Of a stretch of 64,000 bases of DNA, positions 12,960-25,618 are shown piece by piece. The notes under the pieces are model-generated. The model saw nothing but the letters and a program-made list of their open reading frames with translations, did no database searches and had not been told where the DNA came from. This stretch comes from Tetrahymena thermophila SB210 (taxonomy: Eukaryota > Ciliophora > Oligohymenophorea > Hymenostomatida > Tetrahymenidae), in contig NW_002476433.1 in assembly GCF_000189635.1 (NCBI RefSeq), positions 1 to 64,000 of the forward strand, read 5' to 3'. A program made the translations under genes and the position numbers. The number at the start of each line of letters is the position of its first letter. Within the stretch, counting starts at the first letter, position 1.

Positions 12960-15412
12960 ATGTTAGAGAGCACAGCCACACCTATGTTATTAAAGAACCG
13001 AAATAGACCTGGGTTCAGTATGTTAAATTAAATTAAAATGAATGAAAATTCATTGGATCATTAAAGCAGGTCAAACAATCACGCTTTTGAAATCAATAAA
13101 GGAAATAGTCTTTAATACTTAAAAGAATTGAGTGCTTAAAAAAAAATAGACTTTGCGAATTTAAACAAAAAAGAAGGAGGAGATAAAAGGGTTACTTGGA
13201 GTCCTTTTATTACTTAGAATAACTTAATATAAAATAACAGAGATCATAAAAGCGAGGGCATTTCAGATCTCATGCAAAGTAATAAAGAAAACTATCAAAA
13301 TATTATCAATAATAACAACAAAAATAATGTACAAGAATTTCTTTAGTCTGCTCTAAAATAAAAATAAAAGAACAAAGTTACGTTCAAAGATGACATTTTA
13401 GAAACAGAAAAAGCTATTTAAAATAAATTTTTAGCAACTCAAAATTAGCAACAAAATAAATAAAAATCTGCTTCTTAAAGTTATCCAGAACTATTTAAAA
13501 ATTACGCACAAAAACTTGACAGATATTAACACTATTAGCAACCCCAATATTAAAATTAAGAGATTTTTCATGAAAATATTGAAAAATCCTACATCTAAAA
13601 CCATGATCAAATCCCAGAATGGAGCTCTGATGCCCTCTAAATAGCTAAATCAGCAATTAGAAAGAATTAAATTTTTACTAAGGCAAAGTTTATCAGTTTG
13701 AGCTTTGGATTTGCAGTAGCTATCATATTATTATGCAGCTTATTTATTAGCTTTAAAACTCTAAAGCTCTTCAAGATATTTGTTCTTATAGGAGCTGTTA
13801 TTAGTCTAAGAACATTAGTTTATGAAGGTAAAAAAATATACAAAATTAAATAGTATTTTTAATATAATTAAAATCAATTTTTAATATTAATTTAAAGATT
13901 AATTTCAGAATGTCATGAAAGATCTAGGCTTAAAAGATTTAGGAATATTGGCCTCGATAGCTATGATTGAATTCTTTTGCATGATGGGATTTGCTTCTGA
14001 AATATTTGCTGCCATACTTCCATCACACTTACAACTGTAAAATTTGCTTTTATATAAGTCTAATATCTAATTATTATTATTTTTTATTTAGAGAAATATT
14101 TTGGGTTGTCCCAAGTGGGTTCTTGGCTTTAATGGAAACAATTATTTATTGGAGAAAGAGCTAGCAAAACAAAATAAATGAAGAATTTCTGAATATAAAA
14201 TGCAACACATTTGAGATTCTTAAGGATAGTCTAAAATAATATTTCTAAAGTTTCCAGTTTTTAAAGGATGCTGTGACTCAAGCTATTTCAAGTGCTCTGA
14301 TTGTTACATGCTGCTATTATTCTAAGATATATTATCACGAATAACAATTAATGTAAAATCAATACTTTAAAAAGGAAATGTTATTTAATCTAAACACCTT
14401 CCCTGAAATTCTACTTGATGACTATTACATCTACATTATATGCATATCAATTCTCTGTAAAATCATCGTATAGTTTTCTTTGAATTTTAATTATGAACTT
14501 ATGAGATATTCTGTAGTCAGCTATTTGGGTAACTATATATGCTTTCAACCTCTATATACAATCGTCTTTAAATATCCTATTGCTTTTTCTGACTTTATTC
14601 AAGTAACTTCCATATAATTAATTTTTATATTTTAATTACCTAAATACATAAAAAATTAATAGCATGAAGCAATGAAATACTGGTATGCCTACTAGACAGT
14701 TCCGTTATCATAGGTGATAGAAAGAACTCAATTTTCTAAAAATTTAACTGAAAATGAAAACAAAGTAATTAAAAAATGTTTTTTTTAACTTCAACTGATT
14801 AATTAATATTAAAAAATATTTTTTAACTTCAGCTGATTAATTAATATTAAAAAATATAAAATAGGTTTTAGATACTATTTTCGAGTTTATTTCTAAAGAA
14901 ATGAATAATACTTTGATTGCTTTAGCTTCAAATGACCAAGAAAGCTTTTAAAAAAAGAGAGATATCACAAGTTTCTTCATTAAAAATAGGAAAATATAAA
15001 CTTTATTAAAAAAACAAAGATTCCTTTAATCTATTTTGAAATTCACTCTAATGATCATTTCAAATAGTGCAAAAGTGTTTAACTTAAAAGTAGTTGATTT
15101 TATATAAACTACTTCTTCCACTCTGGATTAACTCATTTAGCTCTTTGAAAAGCAAGGAAATTATTTCACAGCAGAGATAGCAGATATAATTATTTTAAAG
15201 AAAGGTAAATAATTTCAAATTTAGTAAAAATAAGTAAAATTTTATAAATAATAAAAATAAAAATAGAAGTTGTTTCGAATATTCAATATATCTACACTAA
15301 AATGAATAGTACAGTTAAGAGTTAGAATCTCAGTGCAATAGCATTGTCAATTATGATAGACTCAAATCATATCTATAACGAATATGACCTTGATTCAAAG
15401 TTTGTTTGCTGA
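12960..15412 (+). CDS. Multi-pass membrane protein with Ndc1-like layout
   Basis: Six exons: 12960-13827, 13898-14036, 14092-14602, 14663-14764, 14865-15204 and 15267-15412, 2106 nt in all (701 residues). Every junction is GT...AG and phases agree. Residues 1-240 are hydrophilic and Asn/Gln-rich with a short KRVTWSPF motif near 77. Then come about six hydrophobic segments in three pairs: near 243-265 and 270-287, 305-325 and 337-355, 390-410 and 450-475. The last 190 residues are soluble and helical. Six membrane passes in pairs followed by a helical C-terminal half is the plan of Ndc1, the transmembrane nucleoporin that anchors nuclear pores, and the size is close to it. The long hydrophilic N-terminus is unlike Ndc1, and I see no diagnostic motif, so this identity is a hypothesis. 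It could be any ciliate multi-pass protein. Intron 4 holds a tandem duplication. Confidence 0.82.
14770..14862. repeat. Tandem duplication inside intron 4
   Basis: Two near-identical head-to-tail copies of about 45 nt, each with a T run, AACTTCA(A/G)CTGATTAATTAA and ATATTAAAAAATAT, fill most of the intron 14765-14864. They differ at one or two bases. The 3' splice site ATAG lies just after the second copy. Confidence 0.85.
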
Positions 15413-16401
15413 TAAAAAATCTTTAAATGCTCATTTGCCATTCTTAATTAAATTAGAATTAAAAAAATTTAATCTACCCTATATATATAAAATGATGTTT
15501 CAAAATAAGATACTTACTTATATAATTTAAATTTAGAGTCTGCCTAGTTTTCTAATAAAATATGGCTTTTATCTTCAAAATATATTTAATTTTTTATGTA
15601 TCTAAGATATTAGTTTTGCATAGTCTGTTTATTTCCCAAAGATTAATACTTCCTTTACCTTTTGCATTTTAACAAACTGTTTTTCAATTAAAAATAATAA
15701 TCTTAAGATGTATGCATTTTCATTCTAAAATAAAGTTTGCTTAATTTTTATAAAATTTAACTCATAATTTAAAAAATAATTTGCTTTTTCTGTACATTAT
15801 ATTAATTTATTTTTGGTTATTTTGTATTCTTTTATTAAATAAAAAGATTTTATTCGATAAACTATTTTTATAATATCAAATAAATATGAATTGCTCTTTT
15901 TAAAGTTTTAAATTAGATTTATTTATTTTATATAAAAAGTTAGATCATATTTTTATATTCAACACGTAAAGTTAATTTCAAAATAATTGAATAATTAAAT
16001 TAAAAATAATTTTATTATATTCTGAAATTCAACTTATGCATGAAACTTAGTGAGTGCTTGATATTATTTTATGAAAACATTAATTTATTTTCTTATAAAT
16101 ACAGAGTCGTTGGAAAAAATAATTTGTCAGGCTAATAGAAAGGAACTTATCAATTTTATATAGTTAGAATTAATTAATTTATTTATGTGATATATAAATT
16201 GAGTGATTAACGATAAATTATTATTTCCTTGTTAAATTTAGAGAGAAAATTCAGATTTAATATATTAATCATAATTTTGAAAATTTCAAATAAAGTGTTG
16301 ATAAATATTAATAATAAAAAAAACAAATTAAATAGTTTGTTAAATAGTTAGTTAGTCCATAATCATATATCTAGAATTACAAGAAATAAAAAATAATATA
16401 A
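15413..16401. other. Intergenic AT-rich sequence
   Basis: Lies 3' of the membrane-protein gene and 5' of the EF-hand gene, both on the plus strand. No gene seen. Confidence 0.6.
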
Positions 16402-17196
16402 ATGAGATCTCAATAGCAAAAACTATCAGGTAAGATGAGGGATTTTAATGTTCCTATATTAACTTAAAAAAAATAAACTCATGATGAGAGAATCAAATTT
16501 TATTTTAATTAACAATAAATTAGATTCAGCCCAACGTAACAGATAAGGAGGTGAAGTAATAGGCTTAGCTTAATAAAAGTAAGAAAGAAGAGCTGTTTTA
16601 GAAGCTTCTCCTTTTGCTAATAATCATGAAACATTTATGAAGGATTAAATATTAGAGTTCTATGACTTATTCGAACTTTACTTCGATAAATAAAAAAGAG
16701 GTGTTGACATTAATGATATTTTAGCAACTGCAAGAACTCTTGGTTTAGATTCCAAATATCAAATGGTATATAAGGTTCTTTCTTAGATTTAATAAGAGCA
16801 TCACGACTAATCAAGAAGACTCAATAAACCTGATAATGTGGATTTCAAAGAGTTTATTGATTTGCTATCATTGAAATTGGTAATTCTAACATTTTAATTT
16901 GTCCAATCAATAATTCAACATAACAAAAATAGGGTAATATAAATTCAGAATAGGGAGTCGATGCTATATTCAGATTATTAGATAATGATGATGATGTTAA
17001 TAGCAAAAAAGACTGTGTTACCAAAGAAAAGTTATTAAAGGTCGCTAACGATTTAAGATATAATTTAAATGAAGACGAAGCAATACAAATTATATAAAAT
17101 GTTGCAGGTTTCTAATAAACTGAATTTACTTATGATGATTTCTAAAAGTTCATCAATAAGAAATTAAAAAGCAGAAGATAAGAACAATTATCATGA
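16402..17196 (+). CDS. EF-hand (calmodulin/centrin superfamily) protein
   Basis: Exons 16402-16429, 16524-16879 and 16933-17196 give 215 residues. The tiny first exon codes for nine residues plus one base, as is common in ciliate genes. The protein has two EF-hand pairs: a helix-loop-helix at about 54-80 with loop 64-75 (DKQKRGVDINDI), a second ending FKEFIDLLS at 117-125, a third at 139-165 with loop DNDDDVNSKKDC starting at 145, and a fourth ending YDDFQKFINKKL at 195-206. Family members bind calcium and act as sensors or, in centrins, in basal bodies. Here the loops depart from the 12-residue consensus (loop 1 has Gln and Arg at positions 3 and 5, loop 3 carries an insertion), so calcium binding is doubtful apart from perhaps loop 3. 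Length and four-hand order suit a centrin-like or calmodulin-like protein with a basic tail (KSRR). Confidence 0.87.
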
Positions 17197-17691
17197 AATA
17201 AATAGATTAATTAATTAACTAAATAAATAAATAAACTAAATTAAATTCTCAAATAAAAAGATTAAAATAATTATAATATATATATTGTTAATAAAATAAA
17301 TGTTAATTTTACTCAATTAAGAATATTATACTTAATTAATTTTTAAAGTTCTTTTTATTTTATATTCATGCCAATAATATGTCAAAGCATTTTCGTTGTT
17401 AAATTAAGTTTAAAATTCTTTAAATTTAGAAATTTTAATAATTTTTACATGTTCTATCAAAATCAAATAATAAGTAATAGCTAATTAAGAATTTAATTCA
17501 AAATGATTTTAAAAGTTAATTTAATAATAAAAAGATTTTTAATGCTCTTAAAAAATCAATTATTTATTAACTTTGTTAACATCAAAAAACTTTTTTGGTT
17601 TTCGATTAAATTCAGAAAATTACCCAAAAACAATTTTGAGATTTTTATATTAAATCTAAAGCATTTTACAATATTAATTTCTTAATTCCAA
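17197..17691. other. Intergenic AT-rich sequence
   Basis: 3' side of the EF-hand gene. A 60-codon standard-code frame at 17503-17685 is short and low-complexity, and I do not support it. Confidence 0.55.
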
Positions 17692-18270
17692 ATGAATGAT
17701 TATTGTAAATCTAATTCACAGAATATAAAGAAAAAGAATCAAAAAAATTATGTAAAATTATATAAAAGCTTATTTTAAGAGAAATAGAAATGGATTTTAA
17801 TATTTAATGAATTCATATTGCAGCTTATTTGCTATTAAATTGAAATTATTTGGTTGATAAATATTTAAAAAAAGTAAGTAAATCAAATTGTGGTTTTAAA
17901 GAAATACTTACAATATAATAATTAATTATCTTTTTAATATATTTTGAATGAGTGTAACTTATAATTTATCAAAAATTTTCTTGCAAGGTAAATTTGTTCT
18001 TCAAAAATCAATTCTGAGTATTAGTGTTTTATATTTTTTTCAGGATTGTAATTTGATTTTAATTGTGTACCTTTAATTTATAAATTTACCTAAAATGTAA
18101 ATAAGCGCTTTGAAGTCTTTAACCTATATTTACATACTTTTTTAGCTTCTGTTATTTTTACAGACTTTTTAGTCCAGTAATAAGGATAATTAAGTCAAAA
18201 AATCGAAATATATAATTTTATTGAGAATTTCCTTTCATATTTTAAGCAGACAAAGTTTATAAAACTATGA
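17692..18270 (+). CDS. Weak possible ORF
   Basis: ATG to TGA, 193 codons under the ciliate code. Parts read like protein (for example YNNQLSFQYILNECNLQ). It also contains a good-looking intron (GTAAATTTG to TTTTTTTCAG, about 17986-18043), which would change the frame afterwards. No family, no start context and AT-biased composition keep this low. Confidence 0.2.
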
Positions 18271-20603
18271 TTTAAAAGTATTTATTTTTACTTGCTATAT
18301 TAAATTACCTTTTTTTTGAAAAAAATACTCTAAAATTGAAAGAATTTAAATATTTCAATTTATCTAAAAAACTTAAAATTATTTTTTCTATCATATAAAA
18401 AATGAAGTATTAAAACAACAAATAAATTTGTGATATTCTTTCCTTAAAACTTATATCTTTATTTATGCCATTTTATTTATTGAGATTTTAGACTAAATTT
18501 ATATTTACTCTAAAAAACAGATAAAAGAATTAAATTATTATTGTCAATTGGTTTGGCTTTTACTGTTTGTAAATATTCATAATGAATTAATATTTTTTAG
18601 TAGAAAGAGTTAAAATTTTTTAACATAAATTACTGAAAATTAATGGTAATTTATTTACTTTCAGATATTAAATTTTATTTTGGGTTTAAACAATTTAATT
18701 TGCTTTATAATATGCATTTAATTGGTAAAAATTTATTTTTGAATGAAAAAGTAATTGTGGAATAAAGAAAGATTATAATTTCAAATATCGTTTACGCTTA
18801 TATAAATTAATAACCATCTGATAATCATAATTTAATTAATAAGCTTTAATATAGGCAATATTTTATTCCTTTACAAAATAATAAATACTAACAATATATC
18901 AATATCTAGTAAAATCCAACTATTCTCTAACTTCAAACGCATAACAATATATTTATTTTCTTAAGCAGAAAAATATATAAAAATCCTATCAAAATTAATT
19001 TGTAAAAAAACCTTTAAAAAATAAAATTTTTTATATCACAACATGTTATAACTATTTATTTTTAATATAATTCCTTTAGAATACTTTTAAAATTTACATT
19101 TTTTCTTACTTTACTACCTATTCATTATTTTTTTTAACCAATTTGAAGTGCTAACTTTATGAAAATAATTGTAAATATAGTCTTACTCTACTTTGAAATC
19201 ATAAATTATCATGTTTAAACTTTTGAAGAATATCAGAAGAATCTGTGGACATTTATTTATTAATTTAGAATAGTAATATGTCAATTTTTATTATAAAAAA
19301 AATACAAATCATTATTTTGAACTATTCTTTTTGAGTTTAAAAAAATTGAACTGTAAATTTAATAACCAAAATAATGATCATAATTTGAGGTAGAGAGGGT
19401 ATCTTATGCCATTTATTTTGAAAAATGGAATGCGTTAAGAACAAAATAATTTGTTTATATTTAATTGAATTCTTACAACCACTACGTCTGATTATAATTC
19501 AGTAGCCACTTGATAGGATTTTTATCTCACTTAAATAGATAAAAATAATTAGATTGATATCTTCAGTATCAAATTTAATTTATACTTTCCCCAGTATTCC
19601 ATCAGGAAAATTAATTTTTAATTAATTTAATTCATAAAAATAGATCATTTATTTCTTATAAATACAATAAAAATCATATCATCCACTATTAGTTTATTGA
19701 TCAGATGATCAAATATTAACAACGCGATTTTATTTTTTAATTTTAGGCTTAATTCGGCTCATGACACTGGCCCATTTTCTCTTGACCAGCTCAAAGTATA
19801 TAAATAATATTAACAGATTGCTATTTTCTGTCTTTACTCAAATTAAACTTTTAAGTAAACTTCTCAAGCTAAATTTAATTAATTGAAGTACTATGATTAT
19901 TAAAATTTTTATTTCATTATATTTTTAATGAAGGTTTTCATGAGATGAAATTAAATAATTTCAAAAATTGCGTAACTTTAGAGTTAAGATGAAATTTGAT
20001 AAGTACAAAAATATTCAAATATTTGTTTTTGTTTGAGTATTTCAGATTACATTCATTTTAATTAAAGATTAAGGTGGGGCCAGCAAATATCTAATTCAAT
20101 TAAGTATTAAAATCAAATTAAATTAGCTTTGAAGTCTCTGAAACTATGAATGTTTATATTAATAGAAACATTGATGTATCATATATTTATAAAAAATTAA
20201 TTAATTAATTAATAAATATAAACATAATTTATTCTTCTGCAAAAAAAAGAGCCAAAAAATAAGCAGGATTAACGTAGTAAGTGAACAAACAATCAACAAT
20301 TATAAACGAGCATTAAAAAAATACTCTTAACCCTAATTCAAGCAGAAATAAAACTAAAATATTTGTGAAATCCACTAAAAAATATTTCTGATCCTAAAAA
20401 ATATTAAGATTACTCACAATCTAAATTAAAATAAAATTAAAAGAATATCTTTCAACTAAATTATTAATTAAATCTATTTTTAATTTGCTCATACAAAGTA
20501 CTCTCAAATAAATATCTCTACTTTCTATCAGCTTTAGATATCTTTTTGACTCAATTTCCTACTCTAATTTATATTGAAAAAATACATTTTTGATAAATTA
20601 AAT
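18271..20603. other. Long AT-rich stretch, no gene seen
   Basis: Over 2.3 kb with no convincing frame on either strand. The last 300 bases contain ATTAATTAATTAATTAATAA-like runs and should include the promoter of the zinc-finger gene. Confidence 0.55.
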
Positions 20604-21362
20604 ATGATCAGAAACTCTGGAAATTTTGTAGAAGCTTATTATTATTATGAGAATAATAATATATCAACTTACTCTACCTCTACTATTGATAGTGATGACT
20701 AAACTGAAAGAAGAAGAATGAATTCTTCACCTACATTAGCTGCTATAAGTGGGTAGTATCCTCTCAGCTACTTGCAAATATCTGAAATTCAAGCCAAGAA
20801 TGCATTAGATTCTTCTGCAAGCAATTACTATAATTAATAGATTAACATTTCTTCTTTGAATAATAATTGTGTTAATTTTACATAAAATGAAATTAGAAAC
20901 AATAACTTATAGCAATCTTTAAAATTAGATGAAGGCAATGATGGATAAAAATCTCCTGATTCCAATAATGGTAAAAAGTAAACTGATTAAACTAAATATA
21001 AAACTGAACTTTGCAACACATTCACTATAACTGGTCATTGTGATTATGGCGCAAAGTGCAGATTTGCTCATGGTAAAGATGAGCTTCAAAAGAAGCCATC
21101 TATAACTAATAACAATTTTAGAACTAAATATTGCAAGGCCTTCCATGAAAAAATGTATTGTCCTTATGGATAGAGATGCCACTTTTTACATGATGTTCGC
21201 TCTCTCATTTAAATTTAAAGCAAGAAAGTTTATTAAAAAAAATTAATTTTAGATTAAAGCTTAATGCAAAAAAATACTAATTAAAAATTAACTTCACGTT
21301 TACCTATTTTCAATTACATTTGCTCAAGCAATAATTAATTTAGTTGTTCAACATCTAAATGA
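20604..21362 (+). CDS. Tandem CCCH zinc-finger protein, TIS11/TTP type
   Basis: Single exon, 252 residues. Two fingers of the form C-x8-C-x5-C-x3-H lie in tandem: Cys137, Cys146, Cys152, His156 and Cys177, Cys186, Cys192, His196. Each is led by the family's (Y/F)(K/R)T(E/K)xC segment (YKTELC and FRTKYC). Proteins of this family bind AU-rich elements in mRNA 3' UTRs, usually to promote decay, in the cytoplasm. The gap between the fingers is 20 residues against the usual 18. Residues 1-125 are Ser/Asn-rich and likely disordered; the last 55 residues are basic. In a genome where all UTRs are AU-rich, target choice must rest on fine sequence. Function is by family; the RNA target is unknown. Confidence 0.93.
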
Positions 21363-22066
21363 TCTACACAAATTTATTTTTAGAGAACCTAGTGCAATCA
21401 AACAATATATGATTTATAATAATATAAATTAATGAGTAAATAAGATAAGATGAATGAAAATAAATTTGATACAAAATATCTATAAAAAAACTTTAATTAC
21501 TAAAATAAATTGATATAAAATAAAAACAAAGAAGCCTATAAAAGATGAACTGAGTATTATCTTATAATTAAAACACTGAAAATGAATAATAAAATATCTC
21601 ATATAAATCATAACAAATATTATTTATTTAACTAACTAATTAACTAATTAATTACTATTTATTTTCTCTATAACAAATTATTTTTACATATTTATTTATA
21701 TATTCCCAAAATTTATTTTTTCCTTAACAAATATCACAAGTAATATTTCTATATCAAAATAAATTATTCATTTTTTGAACACTGAAATATTTTTTTCTGT
21801 TTAAAATTGGTTAAATACTGTATGTAGAATGCTTGTTAAGTGGTAATAAAAAGTTAAAATATTCTTTATTTTATCAAATTATCTGAAATAAAAAAATAAA
21901 TATTATAAAAATAAATTTAAAATATATTAAAAAATATTGTAATTTATTAAATTTATTATGAATAAATTATTTATATATTTTTTTTATGCAAAAGGCTTAC
22001 ATTTAACCAAAAATAATATTTTTTTGATTTTAATTAAATTAATTAATTTAATATATTTCATCTCCA
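21363..22066. other. Convergent intergenic region
   Basis: Lies between the zinc-finger gene (+) and the 3' end of the membrane-protein array (-). AT-rich, with TTAACTAATTAATTA-like microrepeats near 21630. No gene seen. Confidence 0.6.
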
Positions 22067-24800
22067 TCAATTTTTTAATTTATTGATGAAGGGATTGAGA
22101 AACGTGATATCTTTAGTTTAGTTTAGTAAATTATTATTAATGTCTTCTTTAGCTATTTCACCTTAGCTACTTTAATCATCATTTATAATAAAATCAAAGT
22201 TTTTATTAGTTTTTTTTGTGATTTAATCTTATTAAAACTACATTTAAATCAATTTTTATGAATAATTTTAAAAATTTAATTATTACTAATTGTTTATAAG
22301 TGTTTTAGATTAAGGAAATATTTATTATTTAATTTCTGTTGAATTATTTTTATTTACCTTCTAAGATTAAACTGATTATGGAGAATTTTAAAATACATCT
22401 TATAATTATTAGCCATAAATGCTTTGTTGTTATGGAATCTAAACATCTGAAATATTCAATTCTTATTATACTTCGAATATATCAACTATATTTTTATCAA
22501 TCATATCTATTATTTTTTAATCTAAGTTTGAAAAATCATCTTTTGCTAAAATTTTTTTATAAGCTTCATATGCATCTTTAATTTTTTAGAGCTCAGACCT
22601 GTCATCCTAGTAGAGAAGGTTAATTTCTTAATTCTTGTAAAAATCCTATTGCTAAATCTATTTTTATAGTTTTTTAGAAGTAAGACTGAAATTAATTGTA
22701 GGTTTTGGTAAATAATCAAATAATTTAATCTAATCTTAGTCCAATAGTAATCTTTTTAGCTTTTCAACCTCTATCAATCTCTTTAAAATTTACAAAATAT
22801 CTAAATTTTAGTAGAGCTTATCAATACTGTAATCAATAATTTCTTTCTTCTGCTTGAGTCTTCCAAAAGGGCAAATGTATGATAATATATATTACCAAAA
22901 GCTCATTTCCATACTTTTGGTTTACTTTTAAAGCAATTTATTAATATTTTTATCTATTTTCTTTTTCTATTTGAGATAGTTTTCCTCATCTTTTTAGCCA
23001 GTTTACTTTTCTTACTTTTTTTTGTCCTAGACTTAGCATGTAGGCATTTATCTTTGTAAATACTCGCCACTTTTATTATTATTTTGAAGAATAGAATTTA
23101 GAAATTATTTTTATTCAAGGTTTTGAGATAATGAATAAGTATCTTGACTAAATCTAAAAGATAAAGACCTTTATAAATTTTTAAATAGGCTTTTTTTTTA
23201 ATTATTTTGATTACAATTCTTACTATCTTTAATTTCCTTTTAACTTACTCTTGAGTTATCTAGTGTTTTCACTTTTACATCATTATTAACATTTTTATGG
23301 AACTTTTCTTAATCTATCAATTAAATATCATTACATAATAGGGATTTATTTTTCCTTAATTTAATAAAAGAAGCATTGCTTAAAAATGTCTTATCTTTAT
23401 CACTAGCAATATCAAATTAAATATTTTAAGAGTTTTCTTCATTTTTTTTATTGAAGATAGTTTTATTTTCTTTTAAGGAAGCATCCTCTAATTACTCACA
23501 GCTTTCATCCCATTCTTAATATTTAAAAATTTATTTTATTATATTCTAATCTAATTTAATCTAAGATATCTTTTTACATATCAAAAATCCAATTGCTAAA
23601 AAACTCTAAGTCAAACCTCCTATTTCTGACATGATGCTAAGCAAGTCTTGATATTATCTTTAATAAATATTTTCTTTTTACTTTTCAAATCTTATCCTAA
23701 AGCTTAAAAAATAGGACTAAAAATTTGGAGGGTATACCTAATATTTTTAAATCACATTTTAATAAGATAAAAAATTAATTAACTTTTTTAATAGTTAAAC
23801 TCTAACTATCATTAGTTAACAAAAACTTTAAAAATTTTTGGAAGAATTTTATTTTTTTAATTCTACTTATAATTTTGATAATGAATATCTCTTCTCAATT
23901 AATAAAAAGCAAAAGAATTAAATTAAGACATTTCTATTGAAATATATTTGAATTTATTAAGAATATAATAATTATTAAAAATGTTTCATAGTAACTGAAC
24001 TGTGGGTATTTCTACATTTTTGTTGCTGTTTAGATTAATCCCTTATTGCTATAAACGTAGTTATTTCTAATATATATTAATACATCCTCAGGCATTAAAA
24101 GGCTTGTAGAAAAATATAAATCCCTTGAGAATATCTTAAATGGATTTTCATACTAATTCGCATCTACATAAGCGTCTGAAAGTTAAAGTCCTAGTCCTGA
24201 TTTCATTAGATAGTAATTTATTTCTTCTTCTGACTTACAATTAATTTAGCATTTTGAGACAAAAAATTAAATTTGCTAAAAAACAGGAGAATTAAAGTCA
24301 CCTTAAATATTAATATTTGTTTTAGGAGGAAGACAATACATATTTGTGTAGTTTAATGCCAAATAATATCTTTGATTTTCAGGATTTTTAAAGTTTTATA
24401 CTGTGCATGGTTAAAGTGTAATATTCTTTTTTTCCCAAACAGTATTATATTAAATTTATGTTTAGTTGTATATTAGATACTTAGATTACAATTAGGCACT
24501 AACTGTATATATAGTTTCATCAATATAATAATTTTTTGTTATAGGATCTTCCATTGCAAAAGCTATTGGATAGCTTATGCTGTTAGTTTAAAAAAGTTCT
24601 GGATCATCTACTTATCTTTCACTATAATTTACTTATGGAATTGATCCTTGTATTGTATCAATTAATATGGAAATAAACCTATAAGAAATAAAGTTGACAA
24701 TTAATAAAGTAATAAATGATCCAAAGTTTGACTAATATGTTTGCTTCTTTTAAAATCTTAAATTTATTTGCTTCCCAAACAAATCAATATTTTTAAACAT
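22067..24800 (-). CDS. Two-TM array protein, copy 1 (diverged; splice donor not found)
   Basis: The first exon starts at ATG 24798-24800 (MFKNIDLFGKQINLRF) and shows the family's first membrane segment, the ERQVDDP motif and the ectodomain. The second exon, 22067-23737, is open for 557 codons, begins VYPPNF, carries the second membrane segment and the conserved tail block ending YLPKPTI, and stops at TGA. At the place where all other copies have a GT donor (just after SYYE, near 23980) this copy reads GAAACATTTT, with no GT in the right phase. Reading on gives about 23 more residues and TGA at 23895-23897, which would leave a protein with only the first membrane segment. So either a nonstandard donor is used or the copy is decaying, although its second exon looks intact. 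See copy 9 for the family description. Confidence 0.7.
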
Positions 24801-25618
24801 TTATTTTACCTTTAAAATTTCTAATTTTATACTTTAAAAACAAGAGCTTTTACTAAATGCTTAAGTAGAACTTTAATTTTTATTTTTTTTATCAATAATT
24901 AAATGCGTTTATATTAAAAAATTTTTCATTTACAAATTAATAAATAAATCAATTTTTCACTAATCTGTAAAAATAATATTAAATTTTTTTATATTTACAA
25001 AGAAGTAAACCTTTGTGAGATATTATATTAAATGATCAATAACTTTTACAAATTACTGTTATTTAATTAAAAAGGTGAATCTAACTTATTTTTTCATTAA
25101 AATTATACTAATTTTTTAATAAAATATAGAAAGATGTTATTGATATTTTAATTAAAAATTTCTAAATATTTTTAGATTTTTTTAATCATGAATGAAAAGC
25201 TTTAAGTTGTATAGATTTATTTGTTTTATAATACAGATAGATATATCAAAACTTAAAAGTATTTTTATATTATTTATTTCCTTTATAAATAAATATATTA
25301 TAGCTCTGAAAATTAATTTAAGGTTTGAAAAAAGAAGATGGATCATTTTTTGTATAATCTTTTTTCTATCATTTATTTTGTAATGGTAAAGGAGTTTGTA
25401 TTTTTAATTTTTATTATAATTATAAGCAATATACCTAATTAATTTTTATTATAATTTTATGCAATATACCTAATTAATTTTTACTATTTTATAACATTTG
25501 ATTATTACTTTATAGACGCTAATAATTGAGAGCTGCAAATATATATCCTTCATTTTAATACATCATTTTAAATAATTGATTGGTTAAACTTGAAAGAAAT
25601 AAATTTTAATAAAAAAGA
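24801..25618. other. Intergenic, with a short tandem repeat
   Basis: AT-rich and free of credible genes; a 63-codon standard-code frame at 25192-25383 is hydrophobic, low in complexity and unsupported. It contains the duplicated block listed at 25405-25490. Confidence 0.55.
25405..25490. repeat. Two-copy direct repeat
   Basis: A block of about 40 nt containing TTTTTATTATAATT and GCAATATACCTAATTAA appears twice head to tail with few differences. It is noncoding as far as I can see. Confidence 0.75.

Noticed and set aside
20925-21182. Minus-strand 85-codon frame
   Set aside because: Antisense of the CCCH zinc-finger gene, whose Cys/His spacing is exact on the plus strand.
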